A stretch of 64,000 nucleotides of DNA from NCBI GenBank assembly GCA_029238935.1, contig JAQZBN010000001.1:143012-207011 (forward strand). The letters are read 5' to 3'. A model generated the notes under the pieces. The model did not search any database and was not told the origin of the DNA. It saw only the letters and a program-made list of their open reading frames with translations. A program made the translations under genes and the position numbers. This DNA is from Herbinix sp. (GTDB lineage Bacteria; Bacillota; Clostridia; Lachnospirales; Lachnospiraceae). Positions 7,543-16,671 of this stretch are shown piece by piece (the stretch's first letter is position 1; the number at the start of each line of letters is the position of its first letter).

Positions 7543-8166
7543 TTGAAATTAGTTCAACAAATAAAAGATAAAATAGATAAACATTATAGTTACCCAAAAG
7601 GTATCATTGGTGTATATATCGGTGAGAAGATGGTAAAACAGCATAAGCCTGAAACATATTGGACCCTTCAACTGTTACATCCACAACCGAATGATACGAT
7701 TTTAGAATTGGGCTGTGGTGCTGGCTATGCAATTAAGCTATTAGCACAGCTGTCTAGGAGTAGCCCTATTGTAGGCATGGACATCTCAAAATCAGTCCTT
7801 CGCTCAGCCTCAGCGAGAAATCGAATTGAGATAAGAAAAGGTCGGATTACATTCGTTCATCATAGCGTTAACCATATACCTTTTCAAAATGAAACCTTTA
7901 GCAAGATATTTAGTATTCATTCTATTTATTTTTGGACTGATCTATCAGAAACAATATCAGAAATTTATCGTGTATTAAAAAACGACGGAACATTGCTTAT
8001 CACCCTCTACGACGGAAAAAATGGTATACCATTTACTGATAATAAGGTTTTAATTGAACAAAAAGTTATTCCAGGACTTACCATGGCTGGTTTTCGAAAC
8101 ATTGAAGTTCTGAGAGGGCCACAATCAAGAGAGTTTGATAGCCATGCGATAAAAGCAAAAAAATAA
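7543..8166 (+). CDS. Class I SAM-dependent methyltransferase
   Basis: A 207-residue cytosolic protein starting at a TTG preceded by AGAAAGAGGTAG. Motif I is LELGCGAGYA (about residues 56-65), the acidic end of strand 2 is GMDIS, and the post-I/II region FSKIFSIHSIYFWTD fits the UbiE/Methyltransf_11 family. Such enzymes methylate small molecules or lipids; substrate unknown. It stands alone, with a clear terminator straight after the stop. Confidence 0.8.
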   Translation: MKLVQQIKDKIDKHYSYPKGIIGVYIGEKMVKQHKPETYWTLQLLHPQPNDTILELGCGAGYAIKLLAQLSRSSPIVGMDISKSVLRSASARNRIEIRKGRITFVHHSVNHIPFQNETFSKIFSIHSIYFWTDLSETISEIYRVLKNDGTLLITLYDGKNGIPFTDNKVLIEQKVIPGLTMAGFRNIEVLRGPQSREFDSHAIKAKK

Positions 8167-8215
8167 CTATGCTAACTTTATTGCAGGTGGCAATGTAGTA
8201 ACATAGTTATTTCTT
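8161..8215 (+). terminator. Terminator after the methyltransferase
   Basis: Perfect 11-bp stem AAATAACTATG (8161-8171) / CATAGTTATTT (8202-8212), overlapping the stop codon of the methyltransferase. The A- and T-rich stem ends would work on both strands, so it may also end the convergent gene at 8226. Confidence 0.7.
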
Positions 8216-8225
8216 AACTTATAAT

Positions 8226-9158
8226 CTATAATTTCCGTATTATAATCTTTTGCTCAATCATATCGAATGTAATAAGCAAATTACATTTCCATATTTGATC
8301 TGAATTTAATTCTATCATTGTTTGATAAGGTAAGCCATCCGCTTGTGCTATATCATTTACTACCGTTATGTCTTGGAGCATTAGTTCCAAACTTCCGATT
8401 GTCAAAGGAGTATCAAAAAGATCCGTTGGTTTGTCCTGCATTGAACGATCACAATTCGTGTCCAATCGATAGGAATAATTTTTTCCGGTATCCAGATAAA
8501 TGATAATCGGCTCATTGTTAAACTCTGCTTCGAAGAAAGGTAGCTCCTGCTGACCTTCACTTGTTGACCTATAGAGCGGGAGAACAACATATTTATCTGG
8601 ATCTAGTTTTGTATAGTCAATTGCATTATTACTAACTGCAATTCTATGACCACTATAGTCAAGTGTAATGACCTTTGATTTAAAATAAGCCAAACCGATG
8701 GTTCCATTAAACTTTTCGGATGAAAACATTGACCAATCAGATATACTAGTTTCTATGTTCTTATAATTATCTCCAAAAACACTAATTTCATTGATAGTCA
8801 CTCGTTTTTCCCATCCTCGATGGCTACCATCTCTGTTCAGGGCTTCTGTCTCACTGATTAAATCAAAGTCTATTTTATCCTCAACCGCATTCGTAAAGAA
8901 TATCCCAGATCCACAACCAGTATCAAATCCTAATTTATATTTATCATCTCCAATATTAACAGGTATTTGGGGGCAACTTCTTTTACCAAATCTGTCAAAG
9001 GACAGTGTATGGACTTCATCCTCCTCATATCCCAAATCGGAAATCCAGGATTTATCAGCCAAGATACGTGGTATATATTCGTATGCACCAAATACACTTA
9101 CTAGAGCCACGAATATCAATAAAAAATAAATTATTATCTTTGGTTTTTTTGTGTTCAA
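8226..9158 (-). CDS. Membrane-anchored retropepsin-like protein with two DTG motifs
   Basis: About 310 residues. One N-terminal hydrophobic segment (IIIYFLLIFVALVSVFGAY) anchors the protein, with the rest outside the cell. Two motifs of aspartic proteases are visible: KLGFDTGCGSGIFF in the first half and IIIYLDTGKNYSYRL in the second. Two DTG lobes are what a bilobal or duplicated retropepsin domain needs, so this could be an active peptidase or a lectin-like relative. I place the start at TTG 9158, because GGGGGAAG lies 6 bp ahead; an upstream TTG at 9173 lies ahead of this ribosome site. It stands alone; substrate unknown. Confidence 0.7.
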   Translation of the reverse strand: MNTKKPKIIIYFLLIFVALVSVFGAYEYIPRILADKSWISDLGYEEDEVHTLSFDRFGKRSCPQIPVNIGDDKYKLGFDTGCGSGIFFTNAVEDKIDFDLISETEALNRDGSHRGWEKRVTINEISVFGDNYKNIETSISDWSMFSSEKFNGTIGLAYFKSKVITLDYSGHRIAVSNNAIDYTKLDPDKYVVLPLYRSTSEGQQELPFFEAEFNNEPIIIYLDTGKNYSYRLDTNCDRSMQDKPTDLFDTPLTIGSLELMLQDITVVNDIAQADGLPYQTMIELNSDQIWKCNLLITFDMIEQKIIIRKL

Positions 9159-9294
9159 TATATCTTCCCCCAATAAAAATATCGCTTAAAATATGAATAT
9201 CTTTCGTGGCAAAGCCTACCAAAATATTATTGAAAATAAAAAGGTATTATATACCATACACGATAAACAGTCAACTTGTATTCCTCTTATCTCT

Positions 9295-9378
9295 TTACGA
9301 TAAAAATCTTGCAGGGACTTCAAAGCGAGTAAGTTCAACATAATCTCCTCCAGCATTTACTGCACCTATTGCTTCATG
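9295..9378 (-). pseudogene. Remnant of a protein C-terminus
   Basis: A 27-codon minus-strand frame with protein-like sequence (AVNAGGDYVELTRFEVPARF) ends in TAA at 9295-9297 and is cut off by a stop upstream, with no start or ribosome site. It looks like the 3' end of a deleted gene. Family not recognised. The rest of the ~300-bp gap (9159-9495) shows only AT-rich sequence and presumably the promoter of the next gene. Confidence 0.35.
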
Positions 9379-9495
9379 TTAAGTTAAATAAATTAATTAA
9401 CTGATATCCTATCTTATAAATAATACACCTTATTGGCATACTAATAAAATAAGTTTATCTTGTTAAAACAAATACGCAAACAAGGAGTGTATACA

Positions 9496-11571
9496 ATGTT
9501 AACAACAGAACATGTAACGAATAAAGGTCAAGGAACGACCAGAATTCCGAATAAATTAGCGAATGAAAAATCACCCTATCTTCTTCAGCACGTCTATAAT
9601 CCAGTAAATTGGTATCCTTGGGGAGATGAAGCCTTTGCAAAAGCGAAAGAAGAAAATAAACCAATTTTCTTAAGCATTGGTTATTCCACCTGCCATTGGT
9701 GTCATGTTATGGCTCACGAGTCCTTTGAGGATGATTCAGTAGCTGCGCTATTGAATCAGTATTTTATCTGTATTAAAGTGGACAAGGAAGAACGTCCGGA
9801 CGTAGATGCAATCTACATGTCTGTATGCCAATCGATTACCGGAGGTGGCGGATGGCCGCTTACCATATTAATGACACCGGATCAAAAACCTTTCTATGCA
9901 GGAACTTATTTACCGAAGGAAGCAAACTACGGTATGCCGGGATTGGTAGATCTATTGGAAGAAGTTCATACACAGTGGACAGAAAATAAACAAGCTTTGG
10001 TTCGCTCAGGAATTGAAATCACCAATGTCATGGTTCGAGAATTTCAGGATAAGAAAAAGACCGGAACCATATCGAAGGATCTGATCTCCCTAGCGGTAAC
10101 ACAATTTAACCAAACCTTCGATCATCGCTATGGTGGTTTTAGTGAAAAACCTAAGTTTCCAACTCCTCATAATCTTATTTTTCTTACTCGTTATGCCGCT
10201 TTAGAGAAGGATGAACAAGCACTCTTCATGGTTGAAACCACTTTAAAGAATATGTATCGTGGTGGTATCTACGATCACATCGGATTTGGTTTTTCTAGGT
10301 ATTCTACGGATGAAAAATGGCTGATCCCTCATTTTGAAAAGATGCTCTATGATAATGCTTTACTAACTTGTGCTTATTTGGAAGCTTATCAATACACGAA
10401 GGATACCTTATATAAAAACGTCGCTGAACAGATTCTTGAATACGTTCGCAGAGAGATGACCGACAAAGACGGTGGCTTTTATTGTGCTCAGGATGCTGAT
10501 AGCGATGGTGTAGAAGGTAGATATTATACCTTCACTCCCGATGAGATTAATAAAGTATTAGAAAACCATGACGGATCCTATTTTAACGAATATTTCGGAA
10601 TTACAAAAGAAGGTAATTTCGAGGGTTATTCTATTCCAAACAGAGTTCATTCAGAAGAATTAAAACCAGATAATGAGAGAATTTTAAGGTTATCCAGAAA
10701 AATTCATACGTACCGCTTGGAACGGGCTAAACTCCATCGGGATGATAAAATACTAACCTCTTGGAATGCCCTCATGATCTCTGCTTATGCAAAGGCAGCA
10801 AAAATATTACAAAATCAAGAATATGCTGATATTGCTAAACAAGCAGCAACCTTTATTGACACCTCTTTAACAGATGAGAACGGAAATTTATTTATTCGTT
10901 ACCGTGAGAAAGATGCTGCAAACAAAGGTATTATAGATGATTATGCATTTTACTGTATGGCACTTATTGATTTATATGAGGCAACCTTTGATGTCACTTA
11001 TTTAAGTCGTGCGATGAGAACAGCAGACCGTATGATAGACCAATTCTGGGATGAGGAAAACGACGGCTTTTATCTATACTCAAAGGATGCAGAACAATTG
11101 ATTTTCCGTCCGAAGGAAGTATATGACGGTGCTATTCCCTCCGGTAATTCCGCAGCTGGATATGCATTACAACGACTTGCTACCATTACTGCAAAGAATA
11201 AATATCAGGATTATGCTCATAAGCAGTTAAACTTCCTCGCAGGTCACGTAAAGGATTATCCTGCCGGCTTTAGTTTCTCCATGATTGCCTTCATTCAAGC
11301 ACTCTATCCTTCCATGGAAATTGTATGTATTGATAGCGACAATGAGGACCATCATGAGTTATTAACCTATCTATCTGAGCATTATGAACCAAATACTACA
11401 GTTTTAGTTAAAACAATAGATAATGAAGAAGAAATCAAGAAAATCGCTGAATATGTGCATGACTATCATACCATCAATGATAAGACCACTTATTTTATCT
11501 GTAAAAATAAATCTTGCTCCGAGCCATCCAATCATTTGGAGCCGGCAACAATGACTCAGTTTATGGAATAA
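9496..11571 (+). CDS. YyaL-type thioredoxin-domain protein (DUF255/SPATA20 family)
   Basis: A 691-residue cytosolic protein. The N-terminus has the family signature NPVNWYPWG then [18 protein letters not shown], a thioredoxin-like fold with CxxC (C-HW-C). The remainder is an (alpha/alpha)6 barrel related to N-acylglucosamine 2-epimerase/six-hairpin glycosidases, with [13 protein letters not shown] and the [13 protein letters not shown] motif. The family (bacterial YyaL, animal SPATA20) is widely conserved but its reaction is unproven. I choose the ATG at 9496 because CAAGGAG lies 9 bp ahead; the TTG at 9460 has none. It stands alone. Confidence 0.9.
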   Translation: MLTTEHVTNKGQGTTRIPNKLANEKSPYLLQHVYNPVNWYPWGDEAFAKAKEENKPIFLSIGYSTCHWCHVMAHESFEDDSVAALLNQYFICIKVDKEERPDVDAIYMSVCQSITGGGGWPLTILMTPDQKPFYAGTYLPKEANYGMPGLVDLLEEVHTQWTENKQALVRSGIEITNVMVREFQDKKKTGTISKDLISLAVTQFNQTFDHRYGGFSEKPKFPTPHNLIFLTRYAALEKDEQALFMVETTLKNMYRGGIYDHIGFGFSRYSTDEKWLIPHFEKMLYDNALLTCAYLEAYQYTKDTLYKNVAEQILEYVRREMTDKDGGFYCAQDADSDGVEGRYYTFTPDEINKVLENHDGSYFNEYFGITKEGNFEGYSIPNRVHSEELKPDNERILRLSRKIHTYRLERAKLHRDDKILTSWNALMISAYAKAAKILQNQEYADIAKQAATFIDTSLTDENGNLFIRYREKDAANKGIIDDYAFYCMALIDLYEATFDVTYLSRAMRTADRMIDQFWDEENDGFYLYSKDAEQLIFRPKEVYDGAIPSGNSAAGYALQRLATITAKNKYQDYAHKQLNFLAGHVKDYPAGFSFSMIAFIQALYPSMEIVCIDSDNEDHHELLTYLSEHYEPNTTVLVKTIDNEEEIKKIAEYVHDYHTINDKTTYFICKNKSCSEPSNHLEPATMTQFME

Positions 11572-11585
11572 TTTCACAAATATTC

Positions 11586-11634
11586 TTGACATCTATATCA
11601 GAGTGATATATTATGACTATATCACTCTGATATA
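11586..11634 (+). promoter_or_regulatory. padR promoter with double palindromic operator
   Basis: -35 TTGACA (11586-11591), 17-bp spacer, -10 TATTAT (11609-11614). Two 17-bp arms, 11594-11610 and 11618-11634, are perfect inverted repeats of each other, and each is itself a palindrome TATATCA-nnn-TGATATA. The operators fill the spacer and the start region and are 24 bp apart centre to centre. This is fitting for autorepression by the PadR protein encoded just downstream. Confidence 0.85.
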
Positions 11635-11677
11635 TTTTTATTATATAAAGAAATATCAAACAAAGGAGTTAAACTAA

Positions 11678-12250
11678 ATGGCTATTAAAAATAAATCCAG
11701 ATACGCAATTTTAGGTGTTTTATGCATCAAGCCCTGCTCAGGATATGACATTAAAAAATTCTGTGATCAGACGATTTCACATTTCTGGAAAGAGAATTTC
11801 GGTCACATCTATCCAGTATTAAAACAACTAGAGGAAGATCATTACATACAACAAATAAATTCGGATCCCTCGGATCGTCGTAAGCTATTTCAGATTACAG
11901 AAGAAGGTAAGAGAGAATTCAAGGATTGGTTAATACAACCCCCAGAGTTATCGCCTCATCGCTCCGAACTACTTTTAAAGCTCTCCTTTGGAAGCTATAG
12001 CTCAAGAGAGCAGGTCATACAGATGATGATGGAAGTCAAAGAAAGAAATAATAGAAATCTTATAGAATATAAGAAGATGGAAGTAGCTTATCTAGCGAAT
12101 GACGCGGCAAAAAAAGATCCTCAATATATTTACTGGTTGGCACCGCTACGACTTGGAATATTAACAGCAGAAGCAAATATCCGCTGGTGTGAGGAAACCA
12201 TACAGATGATAAAGGATTTTTCCACTCACAACGAGCAGAATCCGATATAA
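11678..12250 (+). CDS. PadR-family transcriptional regulator
   Basis: A 190-residue regulator. The N-terminal winged helix matches PadR (YAILGVLCIKPCSGYDIKKF, then FGHIYPVLKQLEEDHYI and ITEEGKREF), and the long C-terminal coiled-coil region is that of the PadR-s2/Vir_act_alpha_C type used for dimerisation. AAAGGAGTTAAAC precedes the ATG. The glycosyltransferase follows 45 bp later and is most likely co-transcribed. PadR proteins commonly repress an adjacent detoxification gene until a phenolic compound or drug binds, and the double operator at 11594-11634 supports this here. Confidence 0.9.
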   Translation: MAIKNKSRYAILGVLCIKPCSGYDIKKFCDQTISHFWKENFGHIYPVLKQLEEDHYIQQINSDPSDRRKLFQITEEGKREFKDWLIQPPELSPHRSELLLKLSFGSYSSREQVIQMMMEVKERNNRNLIEYKKMEVAYLANDAAKKDPQYIYWLAPLRLGILTAEANIRWCEETIQMIKDFSTHNEQNPI

Positions 12251-12294
12251 ACTCGAATATGCGAATCATATTAAGGTTAAGAAAGGATGCTATT

Positions 12295-13479
12295 ATGTCA
12301 AAAGTATTATTTGTGAATGGTAATCTCCATGGTCATATTAATCCGACGTTACCGGTGGTCAAAGAGTTGGTGAGCCTTGGGGAAGAGGTATATTATTTTT
12401 CTACTGAGGAATTTAAAGATAAAATATTGGAGACCGGAGCTACCTATATGGATTACGGCCCGGAGTATACGCATTTTCTACATACCTACAAATCCAATGG
12501 AACTCATCCCTTTTATACACTGATTGAATTTATGCTTGCTATGGATCGTAGAATCATTCCGATTGTCCTGGAGCAAACAAAAAGCATGAAATTCGATTAT
12601 ATGATTCATGATGTTATGTTCGGAGGTGGAACTGTCTTATCAAGACTACTTCATCTTCCTGCAATCGCATCCTGTTCATCCTTTGCTATGGACCGGCTCC
12701 CAATTCCACAAGCTATGCTGGAACCAGGATTTCATCCGCAACTGGACCTTTTTTATACCAATTTTTCAGCTGCGAAGTCGGAGTGGAAACAGGAGAATAT
12801 GGAGCTTTCTGATTTATTCTTTAAGAAAGAACCTCTAACCCTTGTCTTCACCTCGAAAGCTTTTCAACCAAATGGTGATCATTTTGATTCCGCTTATCAG
12901 TTTGTTGGTCCCTCCATTGCCGACCGCAAGGAGTCCCTTCCCTTTGAGCTAGACCCTAAACGGACGCACCTCTATATCTCTATGGGTACTATTGTTAATC
13001 AAAGTGTTCCATTTTACCGTACATGCTTTGAAGCCTTTGGCAGTGAAGATTACCAGGTAATCATGTCAGTCGGTAAAAAAACTGATCTCTCTGCTCTGGG
13101 CTCCATTCCTGATAATTTTATAGTCCAAAATTATATCCCTCAATTAGAGGTCTTAAAGCATGCGGAGGTTTTTATTAGTCACGGAGGTCTTAATAGTGTC
13201 AGTGAAGCCCTGTATTATGGCGTTCCCATCCTTGCGATTCCACTGGCAAATGATCAACCTATGGTTACAAAACAACTGACTTGTCTTGGCTGTGGAATAG
13301 AGTTAATGCCGAAGGAGGTTACCACGGACTTGCTAAGAGAATACGTACGCCAACTCTTATCATGTGAAAACTTCCGGCAAAGATGTAACGATATCAGGAA
13401 ATCTTTTATCTCCTCCGGTGGTTATAAAGAAGCTGCGAGACTTATCTTGAATTATGTAAAACAGAATTATGTAATATAA
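12295..13479 (+). CDS. Macrolide-type glycosyltransferase (MGT, YjiC-like, GT1)
   Basis: A 394-residue cytosolic GT-B enzyme. The N-terminus VLFVNGNLHGHINPTLPVV is the acceptor-side signature of the MGT family, and the donor-binding motif FISHGGLNSVSEALYYGVP then NDQP near residues 300-335 is the UDP-glycosyltransferase signature. Such enzymes move glucose from UDP-glucose to macrolides, flavonoids or other hydrophobic aglycones, inactivating them. The ATG at 12295 has AAGAAAGG ahead; the longer reading from 12259 has none. With PadR control, a drug or plant-phenol detoxification role is a reasonable inference. Its stop lies within a tandem repeat (13450-13509). Confidence 0.88.
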   Translation: MSKVLFVNGNLHGHINPTLPVVKELVSLGEEVYYFSTEEFKDKILETGATYMDYGPEYTHFLHTYKSNGTHPFYTLIEFMLAMDRRIIPIVLEQTKSMKFDYMIHDVMFGGGTVLSRLLHLPAIASCSSFAMDRLPIPQAMLEPGFHPQLDLFYTNFSAAKSEWKQENMELSDLFFKKEPLTLVFTSKAFQPNGDHFDSAYQFVGPSIADRKESLPFELDPKRTHLYISMGTIVNQSVPFYRTCFEAFGSEDYQVIMSVGKKTDLSALGSIPDNFIVQNYIPQLEVLKHAEVFISHGGLNSVSEALYYGVPILAIPLANDQPMVTKQLTCLGCGIELMPKEVTTDLLREYVRQLLSCENFRQRCNDIRKSFISSGGYKEAARLILNYVKQNYVI

Positions 13480-13509
13480 AATTATGTAAAATAGAATTAT
13501 ACAAAACCG
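13450..13509 (+). repeat. Four 15-bp tandem repeats spanning the glycosyltransferase stop
   Basis: Units of the form AATTATGTAAAACAG start at 13450, 13465, 13480 and 13495. The first two encode the last residues (NYVKQ-NYVI) and the stop is inside unit 2, so repeat growth has probably altered the C-terminus. Confidence 0.75.
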
Positions 13510-13532
13510 GAGTCCTCTTCGCTGGACTCCGG
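13503..13532. terminator. Bidirectional terminator between glycosyltransferase and uxuB
   Basis: Perfect 9-bp GC-rich stem CCGGAGTCC (13507-13515) / GGACTCCGG (13524-13532). On the minus strand it is followed by TTTTG; on the plus strand the tail is weaker. It separates the convergent glycosyltransferase and uxuB genes. Confidence 0.7.
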
Positions 13533-13611
13533 TAACAAACATTATATAAAGAGTAGGTAACTTACTCTTAGCAGAATTAATATAATAATCAAAATGGTTT
13601 ATTATATTATG

Positions 13612-15231
13612 TTATTTAGCATTATCATAAGAGCTTAAATATCTCTTTAAAGTGGCCCTTATAGCTCCCTTACCTTCAATTAATTCAACAAACATTCCTT
13701 CGATTCTTTTTCCAATTCCTACTTCATATAGATTAACTCCAAATATCTTCTCATTCGATAAGATCGGACTTAGAACTTCAGACGAAACTTCTTCATCACC
13801 TAGGTTTACACCACCGAGGTACCCTTGTAGTTCCTGCAACATTGGGTCAGGACTTAGAGGAAAATCATTTCCATTATCATCAATCCCCATAAGATACCTG
13901 CACCAGCCTGCAATAGTTAATGGAATATAAACTAAATCTGACACTTTATGGTCGGAGCTGTTTTGATATGCTTTTATTGTCTCTCCAAAGCGAACCGGAA
14001 TCTTCTGTGAAGTATCCGTAGCGATTCGAGAAGGTGCATCAGGCATAAAAGGATTTGGTAGCCTTAAGTTTAGCACTGCTCCAATGAATTCCATGGGATC
14101 AAGTACTCCAGGATTAATAACTACCGGCATCCCTTCCTGATAGCCAATTCGATGAACCAATTCATTTAATTCTGTGTCCCGCATCTCTTCCCATATGGTT
14201 TGATAAGATAATAAGCATCCGAAGATAGCCAGAGCTGTATGAAGTGGGTTCAAGCAGGTACATACCTTCATCTTTTCAACCCGATCCACCGTTTGCCGAT
14301 CAGTAAATAATATTCCTGCCTTCTCTAGGGGCGGCCTTCCATTGGGGAAAGCATCCTCAATTACAAGATATTCGGTTTCTTCTGCATTGACAAAGGCTGC
14401 CGTATAGGTATTCTTACCGGTTATGATAAGTTCCGTATCTTCAAAGCCCTCCTGCTCCAGCATTTTCTTAACATTATCATCCGGTCTAGGGGTGATTTTA
14501 TCGATCATCGTTAGAGGGAAGGATACTTTATCGCTATTAGAAATATAATTTAAAAATTCCTGTGGAACTATCTTCTTCTCACACCACTGGCTCGCATAAG
14601 CAATCATTGCGTCATGAAGTTTATCCCCGTTGTGGGAGCAATTATCCATACTAACAAGTGCAATCGGTACTGCCCCGGACTGATATCTTTCATAAAGCAG
14701 AGCAGTCATTTTACCCATGATATGTACCGGATTCTCCATTCCTGCTTCGAAGTCCTTTTGTACAATCTCTAAAAATTCACCCTTAGAATCTTTCAGACCG
14801 TAGCCTTTTTCTGTAATTGTAAAGCTAACCATCTGAAGAGAAGTATTCTGAAAGATCTCCTTCAAACGGCTCCAATCAACCTGGCTTTCGGGATCCGCAA
14901 CCAATGATTCTACTACGCTTCCGATCACTTTCTTCTCTATGGATCCATCGGCTTTTAAGAGTACTAATAAGCTCAAATCCTCATAAGGATGATATGCCTT
15001 ATGTATGATCTCATAATCAAACCCCTCACTGACGATGACACCCTTATCATATAAGCCTTCATCCAATAGTTTTTGAAGAGCTGCTGCCGGAAATCCACGG
15101 AAGATATTCCCCGCACCAAAATGGATCCAAGTAGGGTTACTTTTTGTGTTATTTTTTATCTGATCTCTCGAATACTTTGGCAGTTGATACCCTAACTTTG
15201 CCCAGGTTTCTTCGTAATTGATTAATTTCAT
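13612..15231 (-). CDS. uxuB: Fructuronate reductase (mannitol dehydrogenase family)
   Basis: A 539-residue cytosolic enzyme of the polyol/hexuronate dehydrogenase family: D-fructuronate + NADH to D-mannonate. The N-terminal Rossmann motif is HFGAGNIFRGF (37-47). The family's catalytic block is visible around K-VCTCLNPLHTALAIFG, with the conserved Asn and His, and further upstream VSMDNCSHNGDKL matches the mannonate/fructuronate branch. AAAGGAG precedes the ATG. It follows uxuA by 78 bp, so the two form a glucuronate-degradation pair that leads to 2-keto-3-deoxygluconate. Tagaturonate reductase is the main alternative, but the uxuA neighbour argues for UxuB. Confidence 0.9.
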   Translation of the reverse strand: MKLINYEETWAKLGYQLPKYSRDQIKNNTKSNPTWIHFGAGNIFRGFPAAALQKLLDEGLYDKGVIVSEGFDYEIIHKAYHPYEDLSLLVLLKADGSIEKKVIGSVVESLVADPESQVDWSRLKEIFQNTSLQMVSFTITEKGYGLKDSKGEFLEIVQKDFEAGMENPVHIMGKMTALLYERYQSGAVPIALVSMDNCSHNGDKLHDAMIAYASQWCEKKIVPQEFLNYISNSDKVSFPLTMIDKITPRPDDNVKKMLEQEGFEDTELIITGKNTYTAAFVNAEETEYLVIEDAFPNGRPPLEKAGILFTDRQTVDRVEKMKVCTCLNPLHTALAIFGCLLSYQTIWEEMRDTELNELVHRIGYQEGMPVVINPGVLDPMEFIGAVLNLRLPNPFMPDAPSRIATDTSQKIPVRFGETIKAYQNSSDHKVSDLVYIPLTIAGWCRYLMGIDDNGNDFPLSPDPMLQELQGYLGGVNLGDEEVSSEVLSPILSNEKIFGVNLYEVGIGKRIEGMFVELIEGKGAIRATLKRYLSSYDNAK

Positions 15232-15309
15232 TGTAATACTCCTTTATGTTTTCCCACGATTTTCACAATAAACTTATAATGCATGGATAACACTTGCTTG
15301 GATAGAAAA

Positions 15310-16392
15310 TCACTTGCTTATTTTTCTATTTTTATCGATTGCTTCCCATAAACCATTGAGATAAGCCACACCAAGAGCTCTATCATACAAACCGTAACCT
15401 GGTCTTGCCTGCTCACCCCAGATCATTCTTCCATGATCCGGTCTGGCTACACCTTCAAAACCAATCTCATACAATGCTTTCACAATTTCATACATATCCA
15501 GATTTCCATCGGAAGAAAGATGGGAGCTTTCATGGAAATTTCCTTCTCCCTCGAACTTAATATTACGTAGATGAGCAAAATGGATTCGCTCCCTAATCTT
15601 TGGATTACGAATGATCTGCGGAATATTATTCATCCTATTACTTCCCAAAGATCCGGTACATAGAGTAAATCCGTGTAAAACACTTTCATTTAAGGAAGCG
15701 ATTTGTTCTAACGCTTCTTCGCTGGTTACGATTCTGGGTAATCCAAATACACTCCAAGCAGGATCGTCCGGATGGATTGCCATCTTAATCTGGTACTTTT
15801 CACAAGTCGGCATAATTGCGTCTATAAAATACTTCAAATTTTCCATCAGCTTCTGCGCTGATACGTCCTTATACTTTTTAAATAATTCTTTTATCTCATC
15901 CTTCCGGTTAGGCTCCCAACCTGGAAGAACGAAACCACCACTGTTTTTTTCAATCCGTTCAAACATAAGTTCCGGATTAATATCCTTAATGATGGACTCA
16001 TCATACGCTAAAGCAGTAGAGCCATCTGGCAGAAGTTGCGCTAAATCCGTTCTCGTCCAATCAAAGATCGGCATAAAGTTATAGCATACCAGATGAATAT
16101 CTGCTTTACCCAGGTTTTCTAAAGATGTTATGTAATTCTTGATATATTGATCTCTGGAAGATAATCCGATCTTAATATCCTCATGAATATTTACACTTTC
16201 GATACCGGAAAGCCTAAGACCACCTTCTTCTACTTCTGTTTTAAGCTTCATAATATCCTCATAGCTCCAAGGTTCTCCTACCGGAATATCATGAAGGGCC
16301 GAAATAACTCCGGTCACGCCTGGAATTTGTCTAATCTGTTCCAGGGTAACACTGTCCCCTTTTTTACCAAACCAACGTAATGTCATCTCCAT
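15310..16392 (-). CDS. uxuA: Mannonate dehydratase
   Basis: A 360-residue cytosolic enzyme converting D-mannonate to 2-dehydro-3-deoxy-D-gluconate. The N-terminus MTLRWFG and GVTGVISALHDIPVGEPW, the metal-site blocks IHPDDPAWSVFGLPRIV and HFAHLRN, and GVARPDHGRMIWGE are strong matches to UxuA, an Mn/Fe-dependent TIM-barrel enzyme. Usual family length is about 350-395. A GAGGTATGAG ribosome site precedes ATG-GAG-ATG. Upstream (16493-16510) there is a small inverted repeat TTGCA-n8-TGCAA that might be an operator; no uxu regulator gene lies nearby. Confidence 0.95.
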   Translation of the reverse strand: MEMTLRWFGKKGDSVTLEQIRQIPGVTGVISALHDIPVGEPWSYEDIMKLKTEVEEGGLRLSGIESVNIHEDIKIGLSSRDQYIKNYITSLENLGKADIHLVCYNFMPIFDWTRTDLAQLLPDGSTALAYDESIIKDINPELMFERIEKNSGGFVLPGWEPNRKDEIKELFKKYKDVSAQKLMENLKYFIDAIMPTCEKYQIKMAIHPDDPAWSVFGLPRIVTSEEALEQIASLNESVLHGFTLCTGSLGSNRMNNIPQIIRNPKIRERIHFAHLRNIKFEGEGNFHESSHLSSDGNLDMYEIVKALYEIGFEGVARPDHGRMIWGEQARPGYGLYDRALGVAYLNGLWEAIDKNRKISK

Positions 16393-16671
16393 ATCTCATA
16401 CCTCGTTTCCATTCAAATAGTAATCCTATTACTTATCTATTCCATAACTTATATTCGATCAATTACTTAGTACAATGTAAAGTATATTCTTATTGCATAC
16501 ACCTTTGCAAGAAAAAAATTGTTATAAATTAGGAATATTTCATACTCTTAGTTTTAATATCTTCTAAAAGGTCAGACAAATTTAAGCATTAATATTATGG
16601 TAATTTATTTCCATTCTATGTTATAATGGAAGACAACTATAGATTGATTTCATTTAACGGAGGTTCCTTTC

